In this document: piece by piece, positions 1 through 14,210 of the stretch | How positions within the stretch are numbered: the stretch's first letter is position 1 | Layout: each line of letters starts with the position of its first letter | Assembly (NCBI GenBank): GCA_958298945.1 | Contig: CATQJD010000146.1 | Span: 1,054,001 to 1,118,000, forward strand | Direction of reading: 5' to 3' | Source of the DNA: Atherix ibis | Taxonomy: Eukaryota; Arthropoda; Insecta; Diptera; Athericidae | DNA: 64,000 bases | The notes under the pieces: model-generated | Database searches by the model: none | Told to the model about the DNA's origin: nothing | What the model saw: only the letters and a program-made list of their open reading frames with translations | Made by a program: the position numbers and the translations under genes

Positions 1-3000
1 AAATGAAGTAGTATATTTAAGAGAAATATGAAGTAGTATAGTTAAGAGGAATATGGAGTTGTATATTTAAGAGGAATATGAAGTATTATATTTAAGAGAA
101 TATGAAGTAGTATATTTAGGAGGAATATGAACTAGTATATTTAAGAGGAAAATGCAGTAGTATATATAAGAGGAATATGAAGTAGTATATTTAAGAGGAA
201 TATGAAGTAGTATATTTAAGAGGTATATGAAGTAATACATTTAAGAGGCATATGAAGTAGTATATTTAAGAGGAATATGCAGTAGTATATTCAAGAGGAA
301 TATGAAGTAGTATATGTAAGAGGAATAAGCAGTAGTACATTTCAGAGGAATATTAAGTATTATATTTTAGAGGAATGTTAAGTATTATATTTAAGAATAA
401 CATGCAGTAGTTACATATATGTAAAAGAAATATGAAGTAGTATATTTAAGACGAATATGAAGTAGTATATTTAAGAGGAATATGAAGTAGTATATTTAAG
501 AGGAATATGAAGTAGTATATTTAAGAGAAATATGAAGTAGTATATTTAAGAGGAATATGCAGTAGTATATTTAAGAGGAATATGAAGTAGTATATTTAAG
601 AGAAATATGAAGTAGTATATTTAAGAGGAATATGCATTAGTATATTTAAGAGGAATATGCAGTAGTATATTTAAGAGGCATATGAAGTAGTATATTTAAT
701 AGAAATAATAAGTAGTATATTAAAGAGGAACATGCAGTAGTATATTTAAGAGAAATATGAAGTATTATATTTAAGAGGAATATGCAGTATTATATTTAAG
801 AGGAATATGCAGTAGTATATTTATGAGGAATATGAAGTATAATATTTAAGAGGAATATGAAGTAGTATATTTAAGGGGAATATGAAGTAGTATATTGAAG
901 AGGACTATGAAATAGTATATTTAAGAGGAATATGAAGTAGTATATTTAAGAGAAATATGAAGTAGTATATTTAAGAGGAATATGAAGTTGTATATTTAAG
1001 AGGAATATGAAGTATTATATTTAAGAGAATATGAAGAATTATATTTAAGAGGAATATGCAGTATTATATTTAAGAGGAATATTAAGTATTATATTTAAGA
1101 GGAATATTAAGTATTATATTTAAGACGAATATGAAGTAGTATATTTAAGAGGAATATGCAGTAGTATATTTAAGAGGAATATGACGTCGTATATTTAAGA
1201 GGAATATGAAGAAGTATATTTAAGAGAAATTTGAAGTAGATAATAAGAGGAATATGAAGTAGTATATTTAAGAGGAATATGAAGTAGTATATTTAAGAGA
1301 AATATGAAGATGTATATTTAAGAGAAATATGAAGTAGTATATTTAAGAGGAATATGAAGTAGTATATATAAGAGGAATATGAAGTTGTATATTTAAGAGG
1401 AATATGCAGTAGTATATTTAAGAGGAATATTAAGTAGTATATTTAAGAGGAATATTAAGTAGTATATTTAAGAGGAATATGAAGTAGTATATTTAAGAGG
1501 AATATGCAGTAGTATATTTAAGAGAAATATGAAGTAGTGTATTTAAGAGGAATATGAAGTAGTATATTGAAGAGAAATATGAAGTAGTATATTTAAGAGG
1601 AATATGCAGTAGTATATTTAAGAGGAATATGAAGTAGTATATTTAAGAGGAATATGAAGTAATATATTTAAGAGAAATATGCAGTAGTATATTTAAGAGA
1701 AATATGAAGTAGTATAGTTAAGAGGAATAAAAAGTAGTATATTTAAGAGGAATATGCAGTAATATATTTAAGAAGAATATTATTTATTATATTTGAGAGG
1801 CATATTAAGTATTATATTTAAGAGAAATTTGAAGTAGTATATTTAAGAGGAATATGCTGTAGTATATTTAAGAGGAATATGAAGTAGTATATTGAAGAGA
1901 AATATGAAGTAGTATATTTAAGAGAAATATGCAGTAGTATATTTAAGAGAAATATGAAGTAGTATATTTAAGAGGAATTTGAAGTAGTATATTGAAGGGA
2001 AATATGAAGTAGTATATTTAAGAGGAATATGCAGTAGTATATTTAAGAGAAATATGAAGTAGTATATTTAAGAGGAATATGAAGTAATATATTTAAGAGG
2101 AATATGCAGTAGTATATTTAAGAGGAATATGAAGTAGTATATTTAAGAGGAATATGAAGTAGTATATTTAAGAGGAATATGAAGTAGTATATTTAAGAGG
2201 AATATGACGTAGTATATTTGAGAGAAATATGAAGTAGTATATTTAAGAGAAATATGAAGTAGAATATTAAATAGGAATATGCAGTAGTATATTTAAGAGG
2301 AATATGCAGTAGTATATTTTAGAGGAATCTTAAGTATTACATTTAAGATGAATATTAAGTATTATATTTAAGAGTAATATGAAGTATTATATTTAAGAGG
2401 AACATGAAGTAGTATATTTAAGAGGAATAAGCAGTAGTATATTTAAGAGGAATATGACGTTGTATATTTAAGAGGAATATGAACTAGTATATTCAAGAGA
2501 AATATGAAGAAGAATAATTAAGAGGAATATGCAGTAGTATATTTAAGAGGAATATGAAGTAGTATATTTAAGAGGAATATGAACTAGTATATTTAAGAGT
2601 CATATGAAGTAGTATATTTAAGAGGAATATGCAGTAGTATATTTAAGAGAAATATGAAGTAGTATATTTAAGAGGAATATGAAGTAATATATTTAAGAGG
2701 AATATGCAGTAGTATATTTAAGAGGAATATGAAGTAGTATATTTAAGAGGAATATGAAGTAGTATATTTAAGAGGAATATGAAGTAGTATATTTAAGAGG
2801 AATATGACGTAGTATATTTGAGAGAAATATGAAGTAGTATATTTAAGAGAAATATGAAGTAGAATATTTAATAGGAATATGCAGTAGTATATTTAAGAGG
2901 AATATGAAGTAGTATATTTAAGAGGAATATGAAGTAGTATATTTAAGAGGAATATGCAGTAGTATTTTTTAGAGGAATCTTAAGTATTACATTTAAGATG

Positions 3001-3476
3001 AATATTAAGTATTATATTTAAGAGTAATAGGAAGTATTATATTTAAGAGGAATATGCAGTAGTATATTTAAGAAGAATATGAAGTAGTATATTTAAGAGA
3101 AATATGAAGTAGTATATTTAAGAGGAATATGCAGTAGTATATTTAAGAGGAATATGCAGTAGTACATTTAAGAGGAATATGAAGTAGTATATTTAAGAGG
3201 AATATGCAGTAGTATATTTAAGAGGAATATGAAGTAGTATATTTAAGATCAATATGAAGTAGTATATTTAAGAGGAATATGAAGTAGTATATTTAAGAGG
3301 AATATGAAGTAGTATATTTAAGAGAAATAATAAGTGGTATATTAAAGAGGAATATGCAGTAGTATATTTAAGGGGAATATGAAGTATTATATTTAAGAGG
3401 AATATGGAGTATTATATTTAAGAGGAATATGCAGTAGTATATTTATGAGGAATATGAAGTATTATATTTAAGAGGA
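1..3476. repeat. Family A higher-order unit 1 (3476 bp, 139 monomers)
   Basis: The order of monomer variants in this block repeats at a fixed offset of 3476 bp. Markers aaatgaag at 1, 3477 and 6953, and the palindromic unit at 411, 3887 and 7363, all give the same shift. The length equals 139 monomers of 25 bp plus 5 (one 30-bp unit), minus 2 (a 23-bp unit near 1237) and minus 1 twice (24-bp units near 90 and 1026). By eye it differs from unit 2 at few positions, for example tattaaatag at about 2266 against tatttaatag at about 5742. The window start may not be the true unit boundary; phase is arbitrary. Confidence 0.95.
2003..3050. repeat. Internal 600-bp duplication inside the 3476-bp unit
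   Basis: Positions 2003-2306 recur at 2603-2906 with a 600-bp shift (24 monomers); whole lines of sequence match, with one visible difference near 2269. After that the shift becomes 650 bp: 2307-2400 (with the tagaggaatct and ttaagatgaat variants) recurs at 2957-3050, because two extra monomers sit between. The same nested structure is present in unit 2 (about 5480-6530). Unit 3 has only one copy, so the duplication is either gained in units 1 and 2 or lost from unit 3. Confidence 0.88.
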
Positions 3477-6400
3477 AAATGAAGTAGTATATTTAAGAGA
3501 AATATGAAGTAGTATAGTTAAGAGGAATATGGAGTTGTATATTTAAGAGGAATATGAAGTATTATATTTAAGAGAATATGAAGTAGTATATTTAGGAGGA
3601 ATATGAACTAGTATATTTAAGAGGAAAATGCAGTAGTATATATAAGAGGAATATGAAGTAGTATATTTAAGAGGAATATGAAGTAGTATATTTAAGAGGT
3701 ATATGAAGTAATACATTTAAGAGGCATATGAAGTAGTATATTTAAGAGGAATATGCAGTAGTATATTCAAGAGGAATATGAAGTAGTATATGTAAGAGGA
3801 ATAAGCAGTAGTACATTTCAGAGGAATATTAAGTATTATATTTTAGAGGAATGTTAAGTATTATATTTAAGAATAACATGCAGTAGTTACATATATGTAA
3901 AAGAAATATGAAGTAGTATATTTAAGACGAATATGAAGTAGTATATTTAAGAGGAATATGAAGTAGTATATTTAAGAGGAATATGAAGTAGTATATTTAA
4001 GAGAAATATGAAGTAGTATATTTAAGAGGAATATGCAGTAGTATATTTAAGAGGAATATGAAGTAGTATATTTAAGAGAAATATGAAGTAGTATATTTAA
4101 GAGGAATATGCATTAGTATATTTAAGAGGAATATGCAGTAGTATATTTAAGAGGCATATGAAGTAGTATATTTAATAGAAATAATAAGTAGTATATTAAA
4201 GAGGAACATGCAGTAGTATATTTAAGAGAAATATGAAGTATTATATTTAAGAGGAATATGCAGTATTATATTTAAGAGGAATATGCAGTAGTATATTTAT
4301 GAGGAATATGAAGTATAATATTTAAGAGGAATATGAAGTAGTATATTTAAGGGGAATATGAAGTAGTATATTGAAGAGGACTATGAAATAGTATATTTAA
4401 GAGGAATATGAAGTAGTATATTTAAGAGAAATATGAAGTAGTATATTTAAGAGGAATATGAAGTTGTATATTTAAGAGGAATATGAAGTATTATATTTAA
4501 GAGAATATGAAGAATTATATTTAAGAGGAATATGCAGTATTATATTTAAGAGGAATATTAAGTATTATATTTAAGAGGAATATTAAGTATTATATTTAAG
4601 ACGAATATGAAGTAGTATATTTAAGAGGAATATGCAGTAGTATATTTAAGAGGAATATGACGTCGTATATTTAAGAGGAATATGAAGAAGTATATTTAAG
4701 AGAAATTTGAAGTAGATAATAAGAGGAATATGAAGTAGTATATTTAAGAGGAATATGAAGTAGTATATTTAAGAGAAATATGAAGATGTATATTTAAGAG
4801 AAATATGAAGTAGTATATTTAAGAGGAATATGAAGTAGTATATATAAGAGGAATATGAAGTTGTATATTTAAGAGGAATATGCAGTAGTATATTTAAGAG
4901 GAATATTAAGTAGTATATTTAAGAGGAATATTAAGTAGTATATTTAAGAGGAATATGAAGTAGTATATTTAAGAGGAATATGCAGTAGTATATTTAAGAG
5001 AAATATGAAGTAGTGTATTTAAGAGGAATATGAAGTAGTATATTGAAGAGAAATATGAAGTAGTATATTTAAGAGGAATATGCAGTAGTATATTTAAGAG
5101 GAATATGAAGTAGTATATTTAAGAGGAATATGAAGTAATATATTTAAGAGAAATATGCAGTAGTATATTTAAGAGAAATATGAAGTAGTATAGTTAAGAG
5201 GAATAAAAAGTAGTATATTTAAGAGGAATATGCAGTAATATATTTAAGAAGAATATTATTTATTATATTTGAGAGGCATATTAAGTATTATATTTAAGAG
5301 AAATTTGAAGTAGTATATTTAAGAGGAATATGCTGTAGTATATTTAAGAGGAATATGAAGTAGTATATTGAAGAGAAATATGAAGTAGTATATTTAAGAG
5401 AAATATGCAGTAGTATATTTAAGAGAAATATGAAGTAGTATATTTAAGAGGAATTTGAAGTAGTATATTGAAGGGAAATATGAAGTAGTATATTTAAGAG
5501 GAATATGCAGTAGTATATTTAAGAGAAATATGAAGTAGTATATTTAAGAGGAATATGAAGTAATATATTTAAGAGGAATATGCAGTAGTATATTTAAGAG
5601 GAATATGAAGTAGTATATTTAAGAGGAATATGAAGTAGTATATTTAAGAGGAATATGAAGTAGTATATTTAAGAGGAATATGACGTAGTATATTTGAGAG
5701 AAATATGAAGTAGTATATTTAAGAGAAATATGAAGTAGAATATTTAATAGGAATATGCAGTAGTATATTTAAGAGGAATATGCAGTAGTATATTTTAGAG
5801 GAATCTTAAGTATTACATTTAAGATGAATATTAAGTATTATATTTAAGAGTAATATGAAGTATTATATTTAAGAGGAACATGAAGTAGTATATTTAAGAG
5901 GAATAAGCAGTAGTATATTTAAGAGGAATATGACGTTGTATATTTAAGAGGAATATGAACTAGTATATTCAAGAGAAATATGAAGAAGAATAATTAAGAG
6001 GAATATGCAGTAGTATATTTAAGAGGAATATGAAGTAGTATATTTAAGAGGAATATGAACTAGTATATTTAAGAGTCATATGAAGTAGTATATTTAAGAG
6101 GAATATGCAGTAGTATATTTAAGAGAAATATGAAGTAGTATATTTAAGAGGAATATGAAGTAATATATTTAAGAGGAATATGCAGTAGTATATTTAAGAG
6201 GAATATGAAGTAGTATATTTAAGAGGAATATGAAGTAGTATATTTAAGAGGAATATGAAGTAGTATATTTAAGAGGAATATGACGTAGTATATTTGAGAG
6301 AAATATGAAGTAGTATATTTAAGAGAAATATGAAGTAGAATATTTAATAGGAATATGCAGTAGTATATTTAAGAGGAATATGAAGTAGTATATTTAAGAG

Positions 6401-6952
6401 GAATATGAAGTAGTATATTTAAGAGGAATATGCAGTAGTATTTTTTAGAGGAATCTTAAGTATTACATTTAAGATGAATATTAAGTATTATATTTAAGAG
6501 TAATAGGAAGTATTATATTTAAGAGGAATATGCAGTAGTATATTTAAGAAGAATATGAAGTAGTATATTTAAGAGAAATATGAAGTAGTATATTTAAGAG
6601 GAATATGCAGTAGTATATTTAAGAGGAATATGCAGTAGTACATTTAAGAGGAATATGAAGTAGTATATTTAAGAGGAATATGCAGTAGTATATTTAAGAG
6701 GAATATGAAGTAGTATATTTAAGATCAATATGAAGTAGTATATTTAAGAGGAATATGAAGTAGTATATTTAAGAGGAATATGAAGTAGTATATTTAAGAG
6801 AAATAATAAGTGGTATATTAAAGAGGAATATGCAGTAGTATATTTAAGGGGAATATGAAGTATTATATTTAAGAGGAATATGGAGTATTATATTTAAGAG
6901 GAATATGCAGTAGTATATTTATGAGGAATATGAAGTATTATAGTTAAGAGGA
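3477..6952. repeat. Family A higher-order unit 2 (3476 bp)
   Basis: This is a direct tandem copy of unit 1 in exact register, with its palindromic unit at 3887, its 23-bp unit near 4712 and the nested 600-bp duplication. Only scattered single-base differences from unit 1 are visible, such as tatagttaag at about 6940 where unit 1 has tatatttaag. The near identity over 3.5 kb suggests a recent duplication or efficient gene conversion. An assembly artefact cannot be excluded without reads. Confidence 0.95.
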
Positions 6953-9900
6953 AAATGAAGTAGTATATTTAAGAGAAATATGAAGTAGTATAGTTAAGAG
7001 GAATATGGAGTTGTATATTTAAGAGGAATATGAAGTATTATATTTAAGAGAATATGAAGTAGTATATTTAGGAGGAATATGAACTAGTATATTTAAGAGG
7101 AAAATGCAGTAGTATATATAAGAGGAATATGAAGTAGTATATTTAAGAGGAATATGAAGTAGTATATTTAAGAGGTATATGAAGTAATACATTTAAGAGG
7201 CATATGAAGTAGTATATTTAAGAGGAATATGCAGTAGTATATTCAAGAGGAATATGAAGTAGTATATGTAAGAGGAATAAGCAGTAGTACATTTCAGAGG
7301 AATATTAAGTATTATATTTAAGAGGAATGTTAAGTATTATATTTAAGAATAACATGCAGTAGTTACATATATGTAAAAGAAATATGAAGTAGTATATTTA
7401 AGACGAATATGAAGTAGTATATTTAAGAGGAATATGAAGTAGTATATTTAAGAGGAATATGAAGAAGTATATTTAAGAGAAATATGAAGTAGTATATTTA
7501 AGAGGAATATGCAGTAGTATATTTAAGAGGAATATGAAGTAGTATATTTAAGAGAAATATGAAGTAGTATATTTAAGAGGAATATGCATTAGTATATTTA
7601 AGAGGAATATGCAGTAGTATATTTAAGAGGCATATGAAGTAGTATATTTAATAGAAATAATAAGTAGTGTATTAAAGAGGAACATGCAGTAGTATATTTA
7701 AGAGGAATATGAAGTATTATATTTAAGAGGAATATGAAGTATTATATTTAAGAGGAATATGCAGTAGTATATTTATGAGGAATATGAAGTATAATATTTA
7801 AGAGGAATATGAAGTAGTATATTTAAGGGGAATATGAAGTAGTATATTGAAGAGGACTATGAAATAGTATATTTAAGAGGAATATGAAGTAGTATATTTA
7901 AGAGAAATATGAAGTAGTATATTTAAGAGGAATATGAAGTTGTATATTTAAGAGGAATATGAAGTATTATATTTAAGAGAATATGAAGAATTATATTTAA
8001 GAGGAATATGCAGTATTATATTTAAGAGGAATATTAAGTATTATATTTAAGAGGAATATTAAGTATTATATTTAAGACGAATATGAAGTAGTATATTTAA
8101 GAGGAATATGCAGTAGTATATTTAAGAGGAATATGACGTCGTATATTTAAGAGGAATATGAAGAAGTATATTTAAGAGAAATATGAAGTATATAATAAGA
8201 GGAATATGAAGTAGTATATTTAAGAGGAATATGAAGTAGTATATTTAAGAGAAATATGAAGTTGTATATTTAAGAGAAATATGAAGTAGTATATTTAAGA
8301 GGAATATGAAGTAGTATAGATAAGAGGAATATGAAGTTGTATATTTAAGAGGAATATGCAGTAGTATATTTAAGAGGAATATTAAGTAGTATATTTAAGA
8401 GGAATATTAAGTAGTATATTTAAGAGGAATATGCAGTAGTATATTTAAGAGAAATATGAAGTAGTGTATTTAAGAGGAATATGAAGTAGTATATTGAAGA
8501 GAAATATGAAGTAGTATATTTAAGAGGAATATGCAGTAGTATATTTAAGAGGAATATGAAATAGTATATTTAAGAGGAATATGAAGTAATATATTTAAGA
8601 GAAATATGCAGTAGTATATTTAAGAGAAATATGAAGTAGTATAGTTAAGAGGAATAAAAAGTAGTATATTTAAGAGGAATATGCAGTAATATATTTAAGA
8701 AGAATATTATTTATTATATTTGAGAGGCATATTAAGTATTATATTTAAGAGGAATATGAAGTAGTATATTTAAGAGAATGTGAAGTAGTATATTTAAGAG
8801 GAATCTGCAGTATTATATTTAAGAGAAATTTGAAGTAGTATATGTAAGAGGAATATGCTGTAGTATATTTAAGAGGAATATGAAGTAGTATATTGAAGAG
8901 AAATATGAAGTAGTATATTTAAGAGGAATATGCAGTAGTATATTTAAGAGAAATATGAAGTAGTATATTTAAGAGGAATTTGAAGTAGTATATTGAAGGG
9001 AAATATGAAGTAGTATATTTAAGAGGAATATGCAGTAGTATATTTAAGAGAAATATGAAGTAGTATATTTAAGAGGAATATGAAGTAATATATTTAAGAG
9101 GAATATGCAGTAGTATATTTAAGAGGAATATGAAGTAGTATATTTAAGAGGAATATGAAGTAGTATATTTAAGAGGAATATGAAGTAGTATATTTAAGAG
9201 GAATATGACGTAGTATATTTGAGAGAAATATGAAGTAGTATATTTAAGAGAAATATGAAGTAGAATATTTAATAGGAATATGCAGTAGTATATTTAAGAG
9301 GAATATGCAGTAGTATATTTTAGAGGAATCTTAAGTATTACATTTAAGATGAATATTAAGTATTATATTTAAGAGTAATATGAAGTATTATATTTAAGAG
9401 GAACATGAAGTAGTATATTTAAGAGGAATAAGCAGTAGTATATTTAAGAGGAATATGACGTTGTATATTTAAGAGGAATATGAACTAGTATATTCAAGAG
9501 AAATATGAAGAAGAATAATTAAGAGGAATATGCAGTAGTATATTTAAGAGGAATATGAAGTAGTATATTTAAGAGGAATATGAACTAGTATATTTAAGAG
9601 GCATATGAAGTAGTATATTTAAGAGGAATATGCAGTAGTATATTTAAGAGGAATATGAAGTAGTATATGTAAGAGGAATATGCAGTAGTACATTTCAGAG
9701 GAATAGTAAGTATTATATTTAAGAGGAATGTTAAGTATTATATTTAAGAGGAACATTCAGTAGTTACATATATGTAAAAGAAATATGAAGTAGTATATTT
9801 AAGAGGAATATGAAGTAGTATATTTAAGAGAAATATGAAGTAGTATATTTAAGAGAAATATGAAGTAGTATATTTAAGAGGAATATGCAGTAGTATATTT

Positions 9901-10307
9901 AAGAAGAATATGAAGTAGTATATTTAAGAGAAATATAAAGTAGTATATTTAAGAGGAATATACAGTAGTATATTTAAGAGGAATATGCAGTAGTACATTT
10001 AAGAGGAATATGAAGTAGTATATTTAAGAGGAATATGCAGTAGTATATTTAAGAGGAATATGAAGTAGTATATTTAAGATCAATATGAAGTAGTATATTT
10101 AAGAGGAATATGAAGTAGTATATTTAAGAGGAATATGAAGTAGTATGTTTAAGTGTAATAATAAGTGGTATATTAAAGAGGAATATGCAGTAGTATATTT
10201 AAGAGGAATATGAAGTATTATATTTAAGAGGAATATGGAGTATTATATTTAAGAGGAATATGCAGTAGTATATTTATGAGGAATATGAAGTATTATATTT
10301 AAGAGGA
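6953..10307. repeat. Family A higher-order unit 3, restructured (3355 bp, 134 monomers)
   Basis: The first part follows units 1 and 2 at a 3476-bp shift (palindrome at 7363). It then diverges. Three extra monomers (74 bp, including a 24-bp unit with agagaatgtg) appear at about 8755-8830, the second copy of the nested 600-bp duplication is missing, and a second palindromic unit is present at 9764 preceded by aacattcag. The length equals 134 monomers plus two 30-bp units, with four bases lost to a 23-bp unit and 24-bp units, and one more from the agagaatgtg unit. It looks like a recombinant of two HOR variants. Confidence 0.9.
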
Positions 10308-12386
10308 AAATGAAGTAGTATATTTAAGAGAAATATGAAGTTGTATATTTAAGAAAAATATGAAGTAGTATATTTAAGAGGAATATGAAGTAGTATAGAT
10401 AAGAGGAATATGAAGTTGTATATTTAAGAGGAATATGCAGTAGTATATTTAAGAGGAATATTAAGTAGTATATTTAAGAGGAATATTAAGTAGTATATTT
10501 AAGAGGAATATGCAGTAGTATATTTAAGAGAAATATGAAGTAGTGTATTTAAGAGGAATATGAAGTAGTATATTGAAGAGAAATATGAAGTAGTATATTT
10601 AAGAGGAATATGCAGTAGTATATTTAAGAGGAATATGAAATAGTATATTTAAGAGGAATATGAAGTAATATATTTAAGAGAAATATGCAGTAGTATATTT
10701 AAGAGAAATATGAAGTAGTATAGTTAAGAGGAATAAAAAGTAGTATATTTAAGAGGAATATGCAGTAATATATTTAAGAAGAATATTATTTATTATATTT
10801 GAGAGGCATATTAAGTATTATATTTAAGAGGAATATGAAGTAGTATATTTAAGAGAATGTGAAGTAGTATATTTAAGAGGAATCTGCAGTATTATATTTA
10901 AGAGAAATTTGAAGTAGTATATGTAAGAGGAATATGCTGTAGTATATTTAAGAGGAATATGAAGTAGTATATTGAAGAGAAATATGAAGTAGTATATTTA
11001 AGAGGAATATGCAGTAGTATATTTAAGAGAAATATGAAGTAGTATATTTAAGAGGAATTTGAAGTAGTATATTGAAGGGAAATATGAAGTAGTATATTTA
11101 AGAGGAATATGCAGTAGTATATTTAAGAGAAATATGAAGTAGTATATTTAAGAGGAATATGAAGTAATATATTTAAGAGGAATATGCAGTAGTATATTTA
11201 AGAGGAATATGAAGTAGTATATTTAAGAGGAATATGAAGTAGTATATTTAAGAGGAATATGAAGTAGTATATTTAAGAGGAATATGACGTAGTATATTTG
11301 AGAGAAATATGAAGTAGTATATTTAAGAGAAATATGAAGTAGAATATTTAATAGGAATATGCAGTAGTATATTTAAGAGGAATATGCAGTAGTATATTTT
11401 AGAGGAATCTTAAGTATTACATTTAAGATGAATATTAAGTATTATATTTAAGAGTAATATGAAGTATTATATTTAAGAGGAACATGAAGTTGTATATTTA
11501 AGAGGAATAAGCAGTAGTATATTTAAGAGGAATATGACGTTGTATATTTAAGAGGAATATGAACTAGTATATTCAAGAGAAATATGAAGAAGAATAATTA
11601 AGAGGAATATGCAGTAGTATATTTAAGAGGAATATGAAGTAGTATATTTAAGAGGAATATGAACTAGTATATTTAAGAGGCATATGAAGTAGTATATTTA
11701 AGAGGAATATGCAGTAGTATATTTAAGAGGAATATGAAGTAGTATATGTAAGAGGAATATGCAGTAGTACATTTCAGAGGAATAGTAAGTATTATATTTA
11801 AGAGGAATGTTAAGTATTATATTTAAGAGGAACATTCAGTAGTTACATATATGTAAAAGAAATATGAAGTAGTATATTTAAGAGGAATATGAAGTAGTAT
11901 ATTTAAGAGAAATATGAAGTAGTATATTTAAGAGAAATATGAAGTAGTATATTTAAGAGGAATATGCAGTAGTATATTTAAGAAGAATATGAAGTAGTAT
12001 ATTTAAGAGAAATATAAAGTAGTATATTTAAGAGGAATATACAGTAGTATATTTAAGAGGAATATGCAGTAGTACATTTAAGAGGAATATGAAGTAGTAT
12101 ATTTAAGAGGAATATGCAGTAGTATATTTAAGAGGAATATGAAGTAGTATATTTAAGATCAATATGAAGTAGTATATTTAAGAGGAATATGAAGTAGTAT
12201 ATTTAAGAGGAATATGAAGTAGTATGTTTAAGTGTAATAATAAGTGGTATATTAAAGAGGAATATGCAGTAGTATATTTAAGAGGAATATGAAGTATTAT
12301 ATTTAAGAGGAATATGGAGTATTATATTTAAGAGGAATATGCAGTAGTATATTTATGAGGAATATGAAGTATTATATTTAAGAGGA
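10308..12386. repeat. 2079-bp tandem duplication of the second half of unit 3
   Basis: This block copies about 8229-10307 at a shift of 2079 bp. Rare marker tagtatagataag is at 8312 and 10391, the palindrome at 9764 and 11843, and aaaatgaag at 10308 and 12387. The length is 83 monomers plus 5 (palindromic unit) minus 1 (24-bp unit). Rare private variants such as aacattcag and tatgtttaagtgtaat are shared by both copies, so the duplication is young relative to those mutations. A visible difference is agaaaaat near 10354 against agagaaat near 8275. Confidence 0.92.
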
Positions 12387-12510
12387 AAATGAAGTAGTAT
12401 ATTTAAGAGAAATATGAAGTAGTATAGTTAAGAGGAATATGGAGTTGTATATTTAAGAGGAATATGAAGTATTATATTTAAGAGAATATGAAGTAGTATA
12501 TTTAGGAGGA

Positions 12511-14210
12511 ATATGAACTAGTATATTTAAGAGGAAAATGCAGTAGTATATGTAAGAGGAATATGAAGTAGTATATTTAAGAGGAATATGAAGTAGTATA
12601 TTTAAGAGGTATATGAAGTAATATATTTAAGAGGCATATGAAGTAGTATATTTAAGAGGAATATGCAGTAGTATATTTAAGAGGAATATGAAGAAGTATA
12701 TGTAAGAGGAATATGCAGTAGTACATTTCAGAGGAATATTAAGTATTATATTTAAGAGGAATGTTAAGTATTATATTTAAGAGGAACATGCAGTAGTTAC
12801 ATATATGTAAAAGAAATATGAAGTAGTATATTTAAGAGGAATATGAAGTAGTATATTTAAGAGGAATATGAAGTAGTATATTTAAGAGGAATATGAAGTA
12901 GTATATTTAAGAGAAATATGAAGTAGTATATTTAAGAGGAATATGCAGTAGTATATTTAAGAGGAATATGAAGTAGTATATTTAAGAGAAATATGAAGTA
13001 GTATATTTAAGAGGAATATGCAGTAGTATATTTAAGGGGAATATGCAGTAGTATATTTAAGAGGCATATGAAGTAGTATATTTAATAGAAATAATAAGTA
13101 GTATATTAAAGAGGAACATGCAGTAGTATATTTAAGAGGAATATGAAGTATTATATTTAAGAGGAATATGGAGTATTATATTTAAGAGGAATATGCAGTA
13201 GTATATTTATGAGGAATATGAAGTATAATATTTAAGAGGAATATGAAGTAGTATATTAAAGGGGAATATGAAGTAGTATAGTTAAGAGGAATATGCAGTA
13301 GTATATTTAAGAGATATATGACGTTGTATATTTAAAAGGTATATAAAGTAGTATATTTAAGAGAAATATGAAGTAGAATATTTAAGAGGAATATGCAGTA
13401 GTATATTTAAGAGGAATATGAAGTAGTATATTTAAGAGGAATATGAACTAGTATATTTAAGAGGAAAATGCAGTAGTATATATAAGAGGAATATGAAGAA
13501 GTATATTTAAGAGGAATATGAAGTAGTATATTTAAGAGGTATATGAAGTAATATATTTAAGAGGCATATGAAGTAGTATATTTAAGAGGAATATGCAGTA
13601 GTATATTTAAGAGGAATATGAAGTAGTATATGTAAGAGGAATATGCAGTAGTACATTTCAGAGGAATATTAAGTATTATATTTAAGAGGAATGTTAAGTA
13701 TTATATTTAAGAGGAACATGCAGTTGTTACATATATGTAAAATAAATATGAAGTAGTATATTTAAGAGGAATATGAAGTAGTATATTTAAGAGGAATATG
13801 AAGTAGTATATTTAAGAGGAATATGAAGTAGTATATTTAAGAGAAATATGAAGTAGTATATTTAAGAGGAATATGCAGTAGTATATTTAAGAGGAATATG
13901 AAGTAGTATATTTAAGAGAAATATGAAGTAGTATATTTAAGAGGAATATGCAGTAGTATATTTAAGAGGAATATGCAGTAGTATATTTAAGAGGCATATG
14001 AAGTAGTATATTTAATAGAAATAATAAGTAGTATATTAAAGAGGAACATGCAGTAGTATATTTAAGAGGAATATGAAGTATTATATTTAAGAGGAATATG
14101 GAGTATTATATTTAAGAGGAATATGCAGTAGTATATTTATGAGGAATATGAAGTATAATATTTAAGAGGAATATGAAGTAGTATATTTAAGGGGAATATC
14201 AAGTAGTATA
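12511..14210. repeat. 930-bp direct duplication
   Basis: About 12511-13280 recurs at 13441-14210 with a shift of 930 bp, which is 37 monomers plus the 5 extra bases of a 30-bp unit. Markers are atatgaacta at 12511 and 13441 and the palindrome at 12797 and 13727. The copies differ by small changes, for example gtagttac against gttgttac just before the palindrome. The intervening 13281-13440 holds a short unrelated monomer order with gagatatatgacg. Confidence 0.85.
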
